Below are positions 56,752 to 64,000 of a stretch of DNA of 64,000 nucleotides, piece by piece. The notes below the pieces were generated by a model. It was not told the DNA's origin. It did no database searches and saw only the letters and a list, made by a program, of their open reading frames with translations. The stretch spans positions 203,600-267,599 of the forward strand of contig CABUNG010000001.1 of NCBI GenBank assembly GCA_902492895.1, given 5' to 3'. A program made the translations under genes and the position numbers. This DNA comes from an uncultured Oscillospiraceae bacterium (GTDB taxonomy: Bacteria > Bacillota > Clostridia > Oscillospirales > Acutalibacteraceae). Position 1 is the first letter of the stretch. Every line of letters starts with the position of its first letter.

Positions 56752-58905
56752 ATGCGAACACAACAACAACATCGGCCGCGGCGCCGTGCGAGGCGCGTGC
56801 TGCTCACGGCTCTGGCCGTAACTTTGGTGGCGCTGTTTTTCTGCCTTCCGGCTTCGGCTGCGGAGCTGGACGGAAATCCGTATGCCACCTACAGCAAAGA
56901 ACAGAATACCCTGTCCACACCCCAGCGGCCCACGTTTGAAGTCGATCGGGTGATCGGCGGGTTGGAACTCGGCGTGGACGATTTTGAAGAGCCGAACGAC
57001 CTGGTGACCGATCCGGACGGAAACGTCTACATACTCGACAGCGGCAACGGACGCATCGTGGTGTTGTATCCGGACCTGAGCTTGTCGGGCATCCTGGACC
57101 GTTTCGAATATCAGGGGTCCGTGCTCGATTTTACCAATGCCCAGGGGATGTTTATCTCCGCCGATCGTGAACTGCTGATCGCGGACACCGATAATAAACG
57201 GGTCATCGTCTCCACGCTGGACCAGCAGGTCAAGGAAATCCTGACGCTGCCGGAAAGCGATGTGATTCCCGCGGATTTCCAGTACCGCCCCAGAGCGGTG
57301 GTCAAGGATCAGAAGGGATTTACCTATGTTCTCAGCGACGGTTCTTATTACGGTGCGCTCGTGTATTCGCGGGACAATGCCTTTTTCGGATTTTTCGGGG
57401 CCAACATGGCGACGCCCGACCTGCTCAGCAATGTCACCCGCGTAATCAAGAGCTTCTTTATGGATGATTCCGGTTCCCGGGTGCAGAAGCTGCCATACCA
57501 GTTCACCAACCTCTGCATCGACGGGGAGGATACGCTCTACAGCCTGACCTCCGTGACGGAAAGCGGGCGGGGACAGGTGCGGAAACTCAGCCCCGGCGGC
57601 GACAATGTACTGCGGTATACCAGCTTTTACGACAGCGTCAACGCCGATTATTACGCTTTCGGAGATGGACTCGGCTACAAACTGATCACCGGCGAGGGCC
57701 GGTCGACGGCGTTCTCCGATTTGGCGGTGGACGATTACGGCCTGATCTACATCCTGGATCAGACATATGGAAAGGTGTTCGTCTACGATCAGTCCTGCCA
57801 TTCCCTGTCGGTTTTCGGCACCGGGCTGGGGCAGGGAACACAGGCCGGCTCTTTTGTTCTGCCGAACGCCCTGGCTATTCATGGGGAGGATATTCTCGTC
57901 CTCGACAGGACAAAAGGCTCTTTGACGGTATTCAAGCCCACTCCCATCATGGGACTCATCCGGGCAGCGACGGTGCTGGACCAGAAGGGAGAATATCAGC
58001 AGGCGCAGCCTCTCTGGGAAGAGGTCCTGTCGCAGGACCGCAATTTCAAGCAGGCCTACAGCGGCATTGCCAAGGCCCTGTATGAACAGGGGGATATGCA
58101 GACCTCGATGGAGTATGCCAGAATCGCGAAAGACCGGGTGACCTACGCGCAGGGCTTTGAAGTGGAGCGCTCCGCGTTCATCAGCGCGAATTTCTGGTGG
58201 ATCCTGCTCGTGCTCGTGGCGGTGATCGGCGGCGTTGTCTTTTTGGCCGTCTACACATCGAAAAAGCAGGTGGTGCTCGTCGGCAACGTGAAAATCCGGA
58301 CGGCACTGCACACCTTCATCCATCCGTTCGAGACGTTCAACGCGATCCGATGGAAGGGGCATGGATCCCTTTTCATTGCCGGACTCATTCTGCTGCTGTA
58401 TTACGGCCTGTCCGTGTTCGGCATTCTCAAGGGCGGCTTCATGTACTATGACGTCAACCTGGAATGGTACAGCGCCCTCTACACCTTCCTGCCGACGGTG
58501 GGGCTCATGATTCTGTGGGTCATCATCAACTGGGCGGTGTGCACCCTGCTGGAAGGCAAGGGGAAAATGCGGCATATCTTTACCGTCGCGTGCTACGCCC
58601 TGCTGCCGAAGCTGATCAGCACCATCCTGATGTTGGTGTTCTCCTACACGCTGCTTCCGGATGAAAACGGCATCATAGGCATTGTCAACACCGTGTGTGA
58701 CATTTGGTTTTATCTGCTGATGTTCCTCGGCGCGATGACGGTGCATGAATTTACGTTTGCGCGGACGGTCGGCACCACGATCCTGACCCTTCTCGGCATG
58801 GCGCTGGCGGTCTTTATCATCCTGATGATCCTCATTTTGTTCCAGGATTTCTACTCCTTTATTGTGTCCGTAATCAAAGAAACGGCCTTCCGGCTGAAAG
58901 GATGA
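56752..58905 (+). CDS. NHL-repeat/TPR protein with C-terminal YIP1-like membrane domain
   Basis: 717 residues. Signal peptide or anchor (VLLTALAVTLVALFFCLPAS), then beta-propeller NHL-like repeats at about 60-390 (EPNDLVTDPDGNVYILDSGN, FSDLAVDDYGLIYILDQTYG, LPNALAIHGEDILVLDRTKG), one TPR-like pair at about 400-460 (YQQAQPLWEEVLSQDRNFKQ), a transmembrane helix at about 482-503, and a C-terminal YIP1-type domain of five helices (FIHPFETFNAIRWKGHGSLF, LMILWVIINWAVCTLLEGKG). This mixed architecture recurs in glycan ABC operons of Firmicutes, but its role is unknown. It may sense or organise the transporter. Confidence 0.75.
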   Translation: MRTQQQHRPRRRARRVLLTALAVTLVALFFCLPASAAELDGNPYATYSKEQNTLSTPQRPTFEVDRVIGGLELGVDDFEEPNDLVTDPDGNVYILDSGNGRIVVLYPDLSLSGILDRFEYQGSVLDFTNAQGMFISADRELLIADTDNKRVIVSTLDQQVKEILTLPESDVIPADFQYRPRAVVKDQKGFTYVLSDGSYYGALVYSRDNAFFGFFGANMATPDLLSNVTRVIKSFFMDDSGSRVQKLPYQFTNLCIDGEDTLYSLTSVTESGRGQVRKLSPGGDNVLRYTSFYDSVNADYYAFGDGLGYKLITGEGRSTAFSDLAVDDYGLIYILDQTYGKVFVYDQSCHSLSVFGTGLGQGTQAGSFVLPNALAIHGEDILVLDRTKGSLTVFKPTPIMGLIRAATVLDQKGEYQQAQPLWEEVLSQDRNFKQAYSGIAKALYEQGDMQTSMEYARIAKDRVTYAQGFEVERSAFISANFWWILLVLVAVIGGVVFLAVYTSKKQVVLVGNVKIRTALHTFIHPFETFNAIRWKGHGSLFIAGLILLLYYGLSVFGILKGGFMYYDVNLEWYSALYTFLPTVGLMILWVIINWAVCTLLEGKGKMRHIFTVACYALLPKLISTILMLVFSYTLLPDENGIIGIVNTVCDIWFYLLMFLGAMTVHEFTFARTVGTTILTLLGMALAVFIILMILILFQDFYSFIVSVIKETAFRLKG

Positions 58906-58913
58906 GGTTGCCG

Positions 58914-61133
58914 ATGCGTGCGAAAAGATGGATGGCGCTGCTTGTGTCGGTTTTGCTGCTGATGCCGCTGGCGACCGCCTGTTCTTCTAAGGAAACGGCC
59001 TCGAGAGGCTCATACGATTCCACCAATAGCCTGACCTCCGCCAAGAGCGGAACCTTGGCCAGCAACAAGCGGTTTACGCTGCTTTGGGACGAATCCACCA
59101 AATCGATTTTCCTGCAGGACAAACAGACGGGGAAAATCTGGGGCACCGTCCCGTACGACTACTACTTCTCAGGCGCTTCGAATGCGGATCTGCAGCTGTA
59201 TTCCGCGATCACCATCGACTATATCGAACCGGTCAACCAGCAGGTCAAACAGATCGAGAGCTACCCCGGTGTCATGAACGGCCGGATCCTCGCGAAGGCG
59301 ATCGAGGGCGGCGTACAGATCACCTATTGTTTCGACAAACAGCAGATTGCGGTGCCGGTTCAGTATCTTCTGCGGGACGACAGCCTGGAAATCCGCATCA
59401 TGGTCTCCGATATCATTGAAGGCGACAACGAGATTTACCAGATCAAGCTGGCCCCCTTCCTGGCGTCGGTGGCAAACGATACGCCCGGCGGCTATCTGTT
59501 TGTGCCTTCGGGCAGCGGGGCGCTGATGACGGCCGATACCACGTCGCGGGACCCCCGGACCTTCCGGGACGATGTTTACGGAAAAGATCCGACGACGAAC
59601 AACACCGACCAGCCCAAAATGATCGAACCCATCCGTCTGCCGGTTTTCGGGGCAACCGATGGGGAAAACGCCATGATGGGCATCATCGAAAAGGGGTCCG
59701 AATACGCCTGGATCGAAGCCCAGGCCGGCTATAAAAACATCGGGTATGCGGGCGTCGGCAGCGGATTCCGCCTGCGCGGAGCGGAGACGGTATACGTCCC
59801 CGGCCTCTACGGCAATTACAACGCCACCCCATATTACGCCCATAACATCATCGACGTGGATTACCTGTCCGTCGGATATTATCCTCTTTCCGGGGATCAG
59901 GCCAACTACGCGGGCATGGCCGCGGCGTATGCCGGATATCTGGAATCCTCCGCAGGCATGGCATCAAAAGGCGATACGCCCCAGCTGTTCCTCGAATTCC
60001 TCGGCGGGGTGCTGTGCCGGGAAAACTTTTTAGGATTTCCGTATAAAAGCGTGCAGGCCACCACCACATTCACCCAGGCGCAGGAAATCCTCGAGGATAT
60101 CCGTACGTCCACCGGCGTGTCCCCCGTCGTCAAGCTGACCGGATTCGGGAACGCGGGGCTGGATGCCGGAAAAGTGGCGGGCGGCTTCTCGTTCCACAGC
60201 AATATGGGAGGGAAAAAGGGGTTTGCGTCGCTGCAGGAGTACTGCACCTCCCAAAAGCTGTCCCTCTTCACGGACTTTGATCTGATCAATTTCCGCCAGT
60301 CTGCGGGCGGATTCAGCACCAATTTCAATGCGGCGCAAAAGGTCAGCGGCGTGGTGGCGTACCAGTACATTTATTCGCCCATGTTCCAGGGCTATCGGGA
60401 AGAATTTGATTACCATTACCGCCTGCTCTCCCGGTCCAAACTGATCGAAGCGGCCGACAAGCTGCGGAACAAGACCGCATCGCTCGGCGTCACCGGCGTC
60501 AGTTTGGAAAGCCTGGGCAAGATGGCCTATTCCGACTACAGCGAGATTCAGTACCAGATCCGGGGCAATATGAGCCGGGACGTGACAAAGATCCTCGCGG
60601 GTTTCCGCGAAGCCGGGCATCCGATTCTGACGACCAGCCCCAACGATTACGCGGCGGTGGGATCCGACATCATCGCAGGTTCCCCGGCCAATTCCGCGCA
60701 TTTCGATGCGCTGGACCAGGATGTGCCGTTTTATCAGATGGTTTTCCGCGGACGGGTTCCCGTCGCACTGACGCCGATCAACATGGCGGGGGATATGACG
60801 GCGCGGTACCTGCAGGCGATCGAGACGGGCAGCGGGCTCTACTTCACCCTGTCTAAGGAGTATGAGAGCCGATTCGCCTATTCCACCCAGGGGGCTCTGC
60901 TGGCGTCCCTGTATGAGGACAATCGGGACCGGATCCTTTCTATGGTGGAAGAAAGCGCCGCGTTTTACGAGGCGGTGGACGGCTGCACGATCATCGGCCA
61001 CAGCCTCCTTTCAGAGGGGGTTACCCGGACGGATTTCGAAGGCGGCGTTTCGGTCGTGGTGAACCAGACCGGCGACCCGGTAGAGACACCGCTTGGGACG
61101 GTTGGGGCCCGCAGTTTTATCTATAGCAAATGA
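58914..61133 (+). CDS. DUF5696-like lipoprotein of the glycan operon
   Basis: 739 residues from ATG 58914 (GATGAGG 6 bases upstream; ATG 58902 overlaps the previous stop but has poor spacing). Lipobox LMPLATACSS (Cys about 23). The N-terminal ~300 residues are beta-rich (FTLLWDESTKSIFLQDKQTG); residues ~310-740 resemble a TIM-barrel glycoside-hydrolase-like region (FLEFLGGVLCRENFLGFPYK, LFTDFDLINFRQSAGGFSTN), the pattern annotated as DUF5696 in Firmicute ABC clusters. Enzymatic activity is not established; an extracellular glycan-processing role is plausible. Confidence 0.75.
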   Translation: MRAKRWMALLVSVLLLMPLATACSSKETASRGSYDSTNSLTSAKSGTLASNKRFTLLWDESTKSIFLQDKQTGKIWGTVPYDYYFSGASNADLQLYSAITIDYIEPVNQQVKQIESYPGVMNGRILAKAIEGGVQITYCFDKQQIAVPVQYLLRDDSLEIRIMVSDIIEGDNEIYQIKLAPFLASVANDTPGGYLFVPSGSGALMTADTTSRDPRTFRDDVYGKDPTTNNTDQPKMIEPIRLPVFGATDGENAMMGIIEKGSEYAWIEAQAGYKNIGYAGVGSGFRLRGAETVYVPGLYGNYNATPYYAHNIIDVDYLSVGYYPLSGDQANYAGMAAAYAGYLESSAGMASKGDTPQLFLEFLGGVLCRENFLGFPYKSVQATTTFTQAQEILEDIRTSTGVSPVVKLTGFGNAGLDAGKVAGGFSFHSNMGGKKGFASLQEYCTSQKLSLFTDFDLINFRQSAGGFSTNFNAAQKVSGVVAYQYIYSPMFQGYREEFDYHYRLLSRSKLIEAADKLRNKTASLGVTGVSLESLGKMAYSDYSEIQYQIRGNMSRDVTKILAGFREAGHPILTTSPNDYAAVGSDIIAGSPANSAHFDALDQDVPFYQMVFRGRVPVALTPINMAGDMTARYLQAIETGSGLYFTLSKEYESRFAYSTQGALLASLYEDNRDRILSMVEESAAFYEAVDGCTIIGHSLLSEGVTRTDFEGGVSVVVNQTGDPVETPLGTVGARSFIYSK

Positions 61134-61164
61134 TTCCTGCCGTCCGGGAATGGAGGAAATTCCA

Positions 61165-62064
61165 ATGAAAAACAAGACCAAATCCGTTTTGGCCGCCCGC
61201 CGCAACCGGTATGGATATGTGTTTATCGTCCCGTGGATCATCGGATTCATTCTGTTTTTCCTCATACCGCTCGGGCAGTCGATTTACTATTCCTTCTGCA
61301 AGGTGTCCCCGAGCGATACGGGGTTCGTGTTCCGATTTGTACAGTGGGACAATTACATATATGCCCTGCAGCAGGACGCAAACTATAAGGAGAATTTGGG
61401 CAAAGCCATTGTGTCCTTCCTGTATTCCCTGCCGCTGACGGTGATTCTCAGCCTGGTGCTGGCGGTGATTCTCAATCAGAAGTTCCGCGGCCGTCTGCTG
61501 GCCCGGGCCGTCTTTTTCCTGCCCGTGATCATCGCCACCGGTGTGGTGCTCGAGATCTTCAATACCGACATCATGGCCGAGCAGCTCCGGGACGGAAGCA
61601 CCAGCTACATATTGGGCGGCATCGATTTCAAACTGATTCTGATGCGGATGGATCTGCCCGAAACCCTGATCGATCCCATGATCAAGTATATCGAGGAGAT
61701 TTTCAATCTCGTGTGGGGCTGCGGAGTGCAGACGATCCTGTTTATCGCGGGGCTCCAATCGGTTCCGGATCACCTCTATGAAGTCTCCAAGGTGGAAGGC
61801 TCGACCGGATGGGAGGATTTTTGGTTCATCACCCTGCCCATGCTGTCCAACATTCTGATCCTGGTGATTGTGTACACCATTATCGATTTGTTTACCAAGA
61901 ACGACAACCCCGTCATGAAACAGGTGTATTCGTTCATGCAGGGGAGCCAGAACTACGATCAGAGCTCGGCGATGCTGTGGGTATATTTCGCCATCGTGGG
62001 TGTGATTATCGGGCTGTTCCTGTTCCTGCTGCGCAGAGCTTTGCTGCGGCGGTGGGACCATTAA
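61165..62064 (+). CDS. Second carbohydrate permease (MalF type)
   Basis: 299 residues from ATG 61165 (GGAGGAAATTCCA before it). Six transmembrane helices (YVFIVPWIIGFILFFLIPLG, YSLPLTVILSLVLAVILNQK). The coupling loop is divergent, HLYEVSKVEGSTGWEDFWFI, where the usual EAA...DGA is SKVEG, but the TLPML after it fits. Forms a second permease pair with 62087. Confidence 0.88.
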   Translation: MKNKTKSVLAARRNRYGYVFIVPWIIGFILFFLIPLGQSIYYSFCKVSPSDTGFVFRFVQWDNYIYALQQDANYKENLGKAIVSFLYSLPLTVILSLVLAVILNQKFRGRLLARAVFFLPVIIATGVVLEIFNTDIMAEQLRDGSTSYILGGIDFKLILMRMDLPETLIDPMIKYIEEIFNLVWGCGVQTILFIAGLQSVPDHLYEVSKVEGSTGWEDFWFITLPMLSNILILVIVYTIIDLFTKNDNPVMKQVYSFMQGSQNYDQSSAMLWVYFAIVGVIIGLFLFLLRRALLRRWDH

Positions 62065-62086
62065 CGGGGAGAGGGGGACTATCAAC

Positions 62087-63085
62087 ATGAACGCGATCAA
62101 TCGGCGCTTCGATCTGCGGGATCGGGGGGAAGCGGCCATGGAATTCGTCAAGAAGCGCAAGCTCGGACGGTTCTTATATGCGCTTTTCCGGCTTTTGTTC
62201 CTCTTCTCAGTCAGCTATATCATCCTCTTCCCGCTGTTTTACATGATCAGCAACTCACTCAAAACCGCATCCCAGGTCATCAATCCGAGCGTGGTCTGGA
62301 TTCCGACGAGTGTCACGCTGGAAAATTTCAAAACCGCGGCTTCGGCGATGAAATACGCCAATTCCTTTCTCGTTTCCGTGGAGGTGGGGGTGGTCAGCGC
62401 CCTGTTGCAGGTGGTGGTCTGCTCTTTTGTCGCCTATGGATTTGCGCGGTTTAAATTCAAGGGGAACAGCCTGCTGTTCGGTCTCGTGATGCTCACGGTG
62501 ATCGTGCCGCCCCAGGCGATTGTCATCCCCTCTTACATCAATTTCTCCAATATGGATTTCCTGGGGATCATACACGCTGTCTCCGCCTTGTCGGGAAACG
62601 AGATCCGGATCAATATCCTCAACACGCCGTTTGTTTTCTATCTGCCCTCCCTCTTTGGGGTGGGAATCCGGTCCGGGCTGTTCATCTTCATCTATCGGCA
62701 GTTTTTCAAAGGCCTGCCGAAAGAGCTGGAGGAGGCGGCCTGGATCGACGGAGCCGGACCGTTTAAAACCTATCTGTCGATCGTGATGCCGCTTTCGGGC
62801 GTGGCGGTCCTGACGGTGGTCATTTTTTCCATCGTCTGGCATTGGAACGACTACTACCTGTCCGCCATGTACATGTCCGAGAATTTTCCGCTTGCGGTCA
62901 GTTTGTCGCAGATCCGCAGCGGCCTGCAGATGACGACGGGATATGGCACCGACGCCAATCCCGTGGTGGTCCGCAACATTTTGATGGCGGGATGCCTGAT
63001 GTTCATCGCCCCTATCCTGCTGCTCTATCTGGTGCTGCAAAAATGGTTCATTCGAGGCATTGAGACGGTGGGAATCGTCGGATGA
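62087..63085 (+). CDS. Second carbohydrate permease (MalG type)
   Basis: 332 residues, ATG 62087 after GGGGAGAGGGGG. Six helices; EAA loop ELEEAAWIDGAGPFKTYLSI then VMPLSG. The N-terminus has an extra ~40-residue charged extension before the first helix (FRLLFLFSVSYIILFPLFYM). Confidence 0.88.
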   Translation: MNAINRRFDLRDRGEAAMEFVKKRKLGRFLYALFRLLFLFSVSYIILFPLFYMISNSLKTASQVINPSVVWIPTSVTLENFKTAASAMKYANSFLVSVEVGVVSALLQVVVCSFVAYGFARFKFKGNSLLFGLVMLTVIVPPQAIVIPSYINFSNMDFLGIIHAVSALSGNEIRINILNTPFVFYLPSLFGVGIRSGLFIFIYRQFFKGLPKELEEAAWIDGAGPFKTYLSIVMPLSGVAVLTVVIFSIVWHWNDYYLSAMYMSENFPLAVSLSQIRSGLQMTTGYGTDANPVVVRNILMAGCLMFIAPILLLYLVLQKWFIRGIETVGIVG

Positions 63086-63146
63086 ACCAGTGACTCTATC
63101 CGCATATCCGCAACCATGTCATTTTTAAAGGAGGAGGCAAGCAATC

Positions 63147-64000
63147 ATGTCAAACGTCACCCAGAAGACCCTTGTACGTTGGTTGTCGCTGCTCGCTGTG
63201 CTGGTGCTGTGCATAGCCGGATTCGCAGGCTGCGGCGGCACCACAGATCCGGCATCGGAGGCGTCGTCGGATACGGCTTCTGAAACGGAAGCGACGGATC
63301 CGGGCACCGACACCACCGAACCCAACGGTTCCACGGATCCGGGCACCGATACCACGGATCCGAGTGGATCCGGCGGAGACATTCTCCGTCCTACCGAGAG
63401 CGGCGGAAAGACGACGAATACGACATTGCCGCAGCCGACCGTTCCCCCGACCCCTGCCTATGATTTCCTGGCGAGCTTCCCGAAAGAGCTCAGCGGAACA
63501 ACCATCAAATTTCTGACCTGGTTTGCACCCGATGCCGTCCTGCAGAAGCAGATTGCGGATTTCACCGAAAAGACGGGCGTCAAGGTCAACGTCGTGCAGA
63601 CCACGTGGGGTGCCTATCCCACTAAGCTCGCCAGTATGGTGGGCAGCAATTCGTCTCCGGACGTGGCGTCCATCCAGCCCGACTGGTGGCCGTCCCTGAT
63701 CGTGAAAAACTATTTCCAGGAGATCAGCGTCGGCAACTTCGACCTGGCCAACGATCCCGCATACGATCTGGACAGCATGAATCTCTGCTCCTGGGGCGGC
63801 AAATACTACGGCGTTTCGATCAAGAACAGCACCTGGTGCAACGCCATGCACGTGATCCTCTACAACAAGACCCTTTTCCGGCGCGAGAATCTGGAAACGC
63901 CGACCGAGCTTTGGATCAAAAACGAATGGAACTGGGATACCTATCTAAAAGCCGCCAAGGCCCTCACCAAGACCAAGGACGGCGTCAAGCACTATGGAAC
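63147..64000 (+). CDS. Extracellular solute-binding lipoprotein, partial
   Basis: Starts at ATG 63147 with AAAGGAGGAGG; about 285 codons are in the window and the gene runs off the right edge. Lipoprotein signal with lipobox LCIAGFAGCGG (Cys about 29). A Thr/Asp/Pro-rich linker with GTDT repeats extends to about 100 (TDPGTDTTEPNGSTDPGTDT). Then a family-1 binding domain (GTTIKFLTWFAPDAVLQKQI, FTEKTGVKVNVVQTTWGAYP, SPDVASIQPDWWPSL). Binding partner of the second permease pair. Confidence 0.9.
   Translation, partial: MSNVTQKTLVRWLSLLAVLVLCIAGFAGCGGTTDPASEASSDTASETEATDPGTDTTEPNGSTDPGTDTTDPSGSGGDILRPTESGGKTTNTTLPQPTVPPTPAYDFLASFPKELSGTTIKFLTWFAPDAVLQKQIADFTEKTGVKVNVVQTTWGAYPTKLASMVGSNSSPDVASIQPDWWPSLIVKNYFQEISVGNFDLANDPAYDLDSMNLCSWGGKYYGVSIKNSTWCNAMHVILYNKTLFRRENLETPTELWIKNEWNWDTYLKAAKALTKTKDGVKHYG

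Noticed and set aside
56719..58746. 675-residue open frame antisense to the NHL/YIP1 gene
   Set aside because: A shadow of a GC-rich gene on the other strand; composition is His/Gln/Arg-rich and unlike any family.

Overview
The window is chromosomal DNA from a moderately GC-rich, endospore-forming member of the Clostridia (Firmicutes). Spore genes (spoVAC, spoVAD, and a SpoIID/SleC-like pair at the left edge), strong GGAGG ribosome binding sites with frequent GTG/TTG starts, TTGACA/TATAAT promoters and the many XRE/AraC/LacI/LysR regulators all fit that. I cannot name the genus.

Layout. 1-0.75 kb: spore-associated genes. 1.2-3.5 kb: small HTH genes, including a DUF2975 membrane protein with a YozG-like regulator. 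3.6-13 kb: an AraC regulator divergent from a nine-gene sugar-catabolic operon (Gfo/Idh/MocA dehydrogenase, FSA-type aldolase, SIS isomerase, two UPF0047/YjbQ proteins around an archaeal-type triose-phosphate isomerase, a fucose/arabinose-isomerase-like protein, FGGY kinase, amidohydrolase). 13-15 kb: a MetRS-like gene. 15.2-24.7 kb: a complete type I-C CRISPR-Cas locus (cas3-cas5-cas8c-cas7-cas4-cas1-cas2) with 19 repeats and 18 spacers. 24.7-37 kb: transport and metabolism, comprising paired half-size TauE/SafE exporters, an NhaC antiporter, a VanG-like cluster (VanW, D-Ala-D-X ligase, VanXY/VanY peptidase), a TPP riboswitch with thiT, DegV/HAD/dapA, and a LysR regulator divergent from two half-size chromate transporters. 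37-42.7 kb: a decayed isomerase gene, a GNAT, an rRNA methyltransferase and an RsgA GTPase fused to an RNHCP domain behind an attenuator-like leader. 42.8-48.2 kb: an accessory, partly AT-richer segment ending at tRNA-Pro, with a MORC-like GHKL ATPase plus GIY-YIG nuclease pair, a GNAT, a truncated MATE pseudogene and a seven-repeat RCC1 lipoprotein. 48.3-50 kb: tRNA-Pro and spoVAD/spoVAC. 50.3-64 kb: a LacI regulator divergent from a long carbohydrate ABC-transport operon with two solute-binding proteins, four permeases, an NHL/TPR/YIP1-like membrane protein and a DUF5696-like lipoprotein; no ATPase is encoded in the visible part.

Best candidates for something undescribed are the GHKL-ATPase/GIY-YIG pair behind a structured leader with an intrinsic terminator (possible defence module), the sugar operon that pairs two divergent UPF0047 proteins with a TIM paralogue, and the attenuator-controlled RsgA-RNHCP fusion. 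All functional calls come from reading protein and DNA sequence by eye; no database search was possible.
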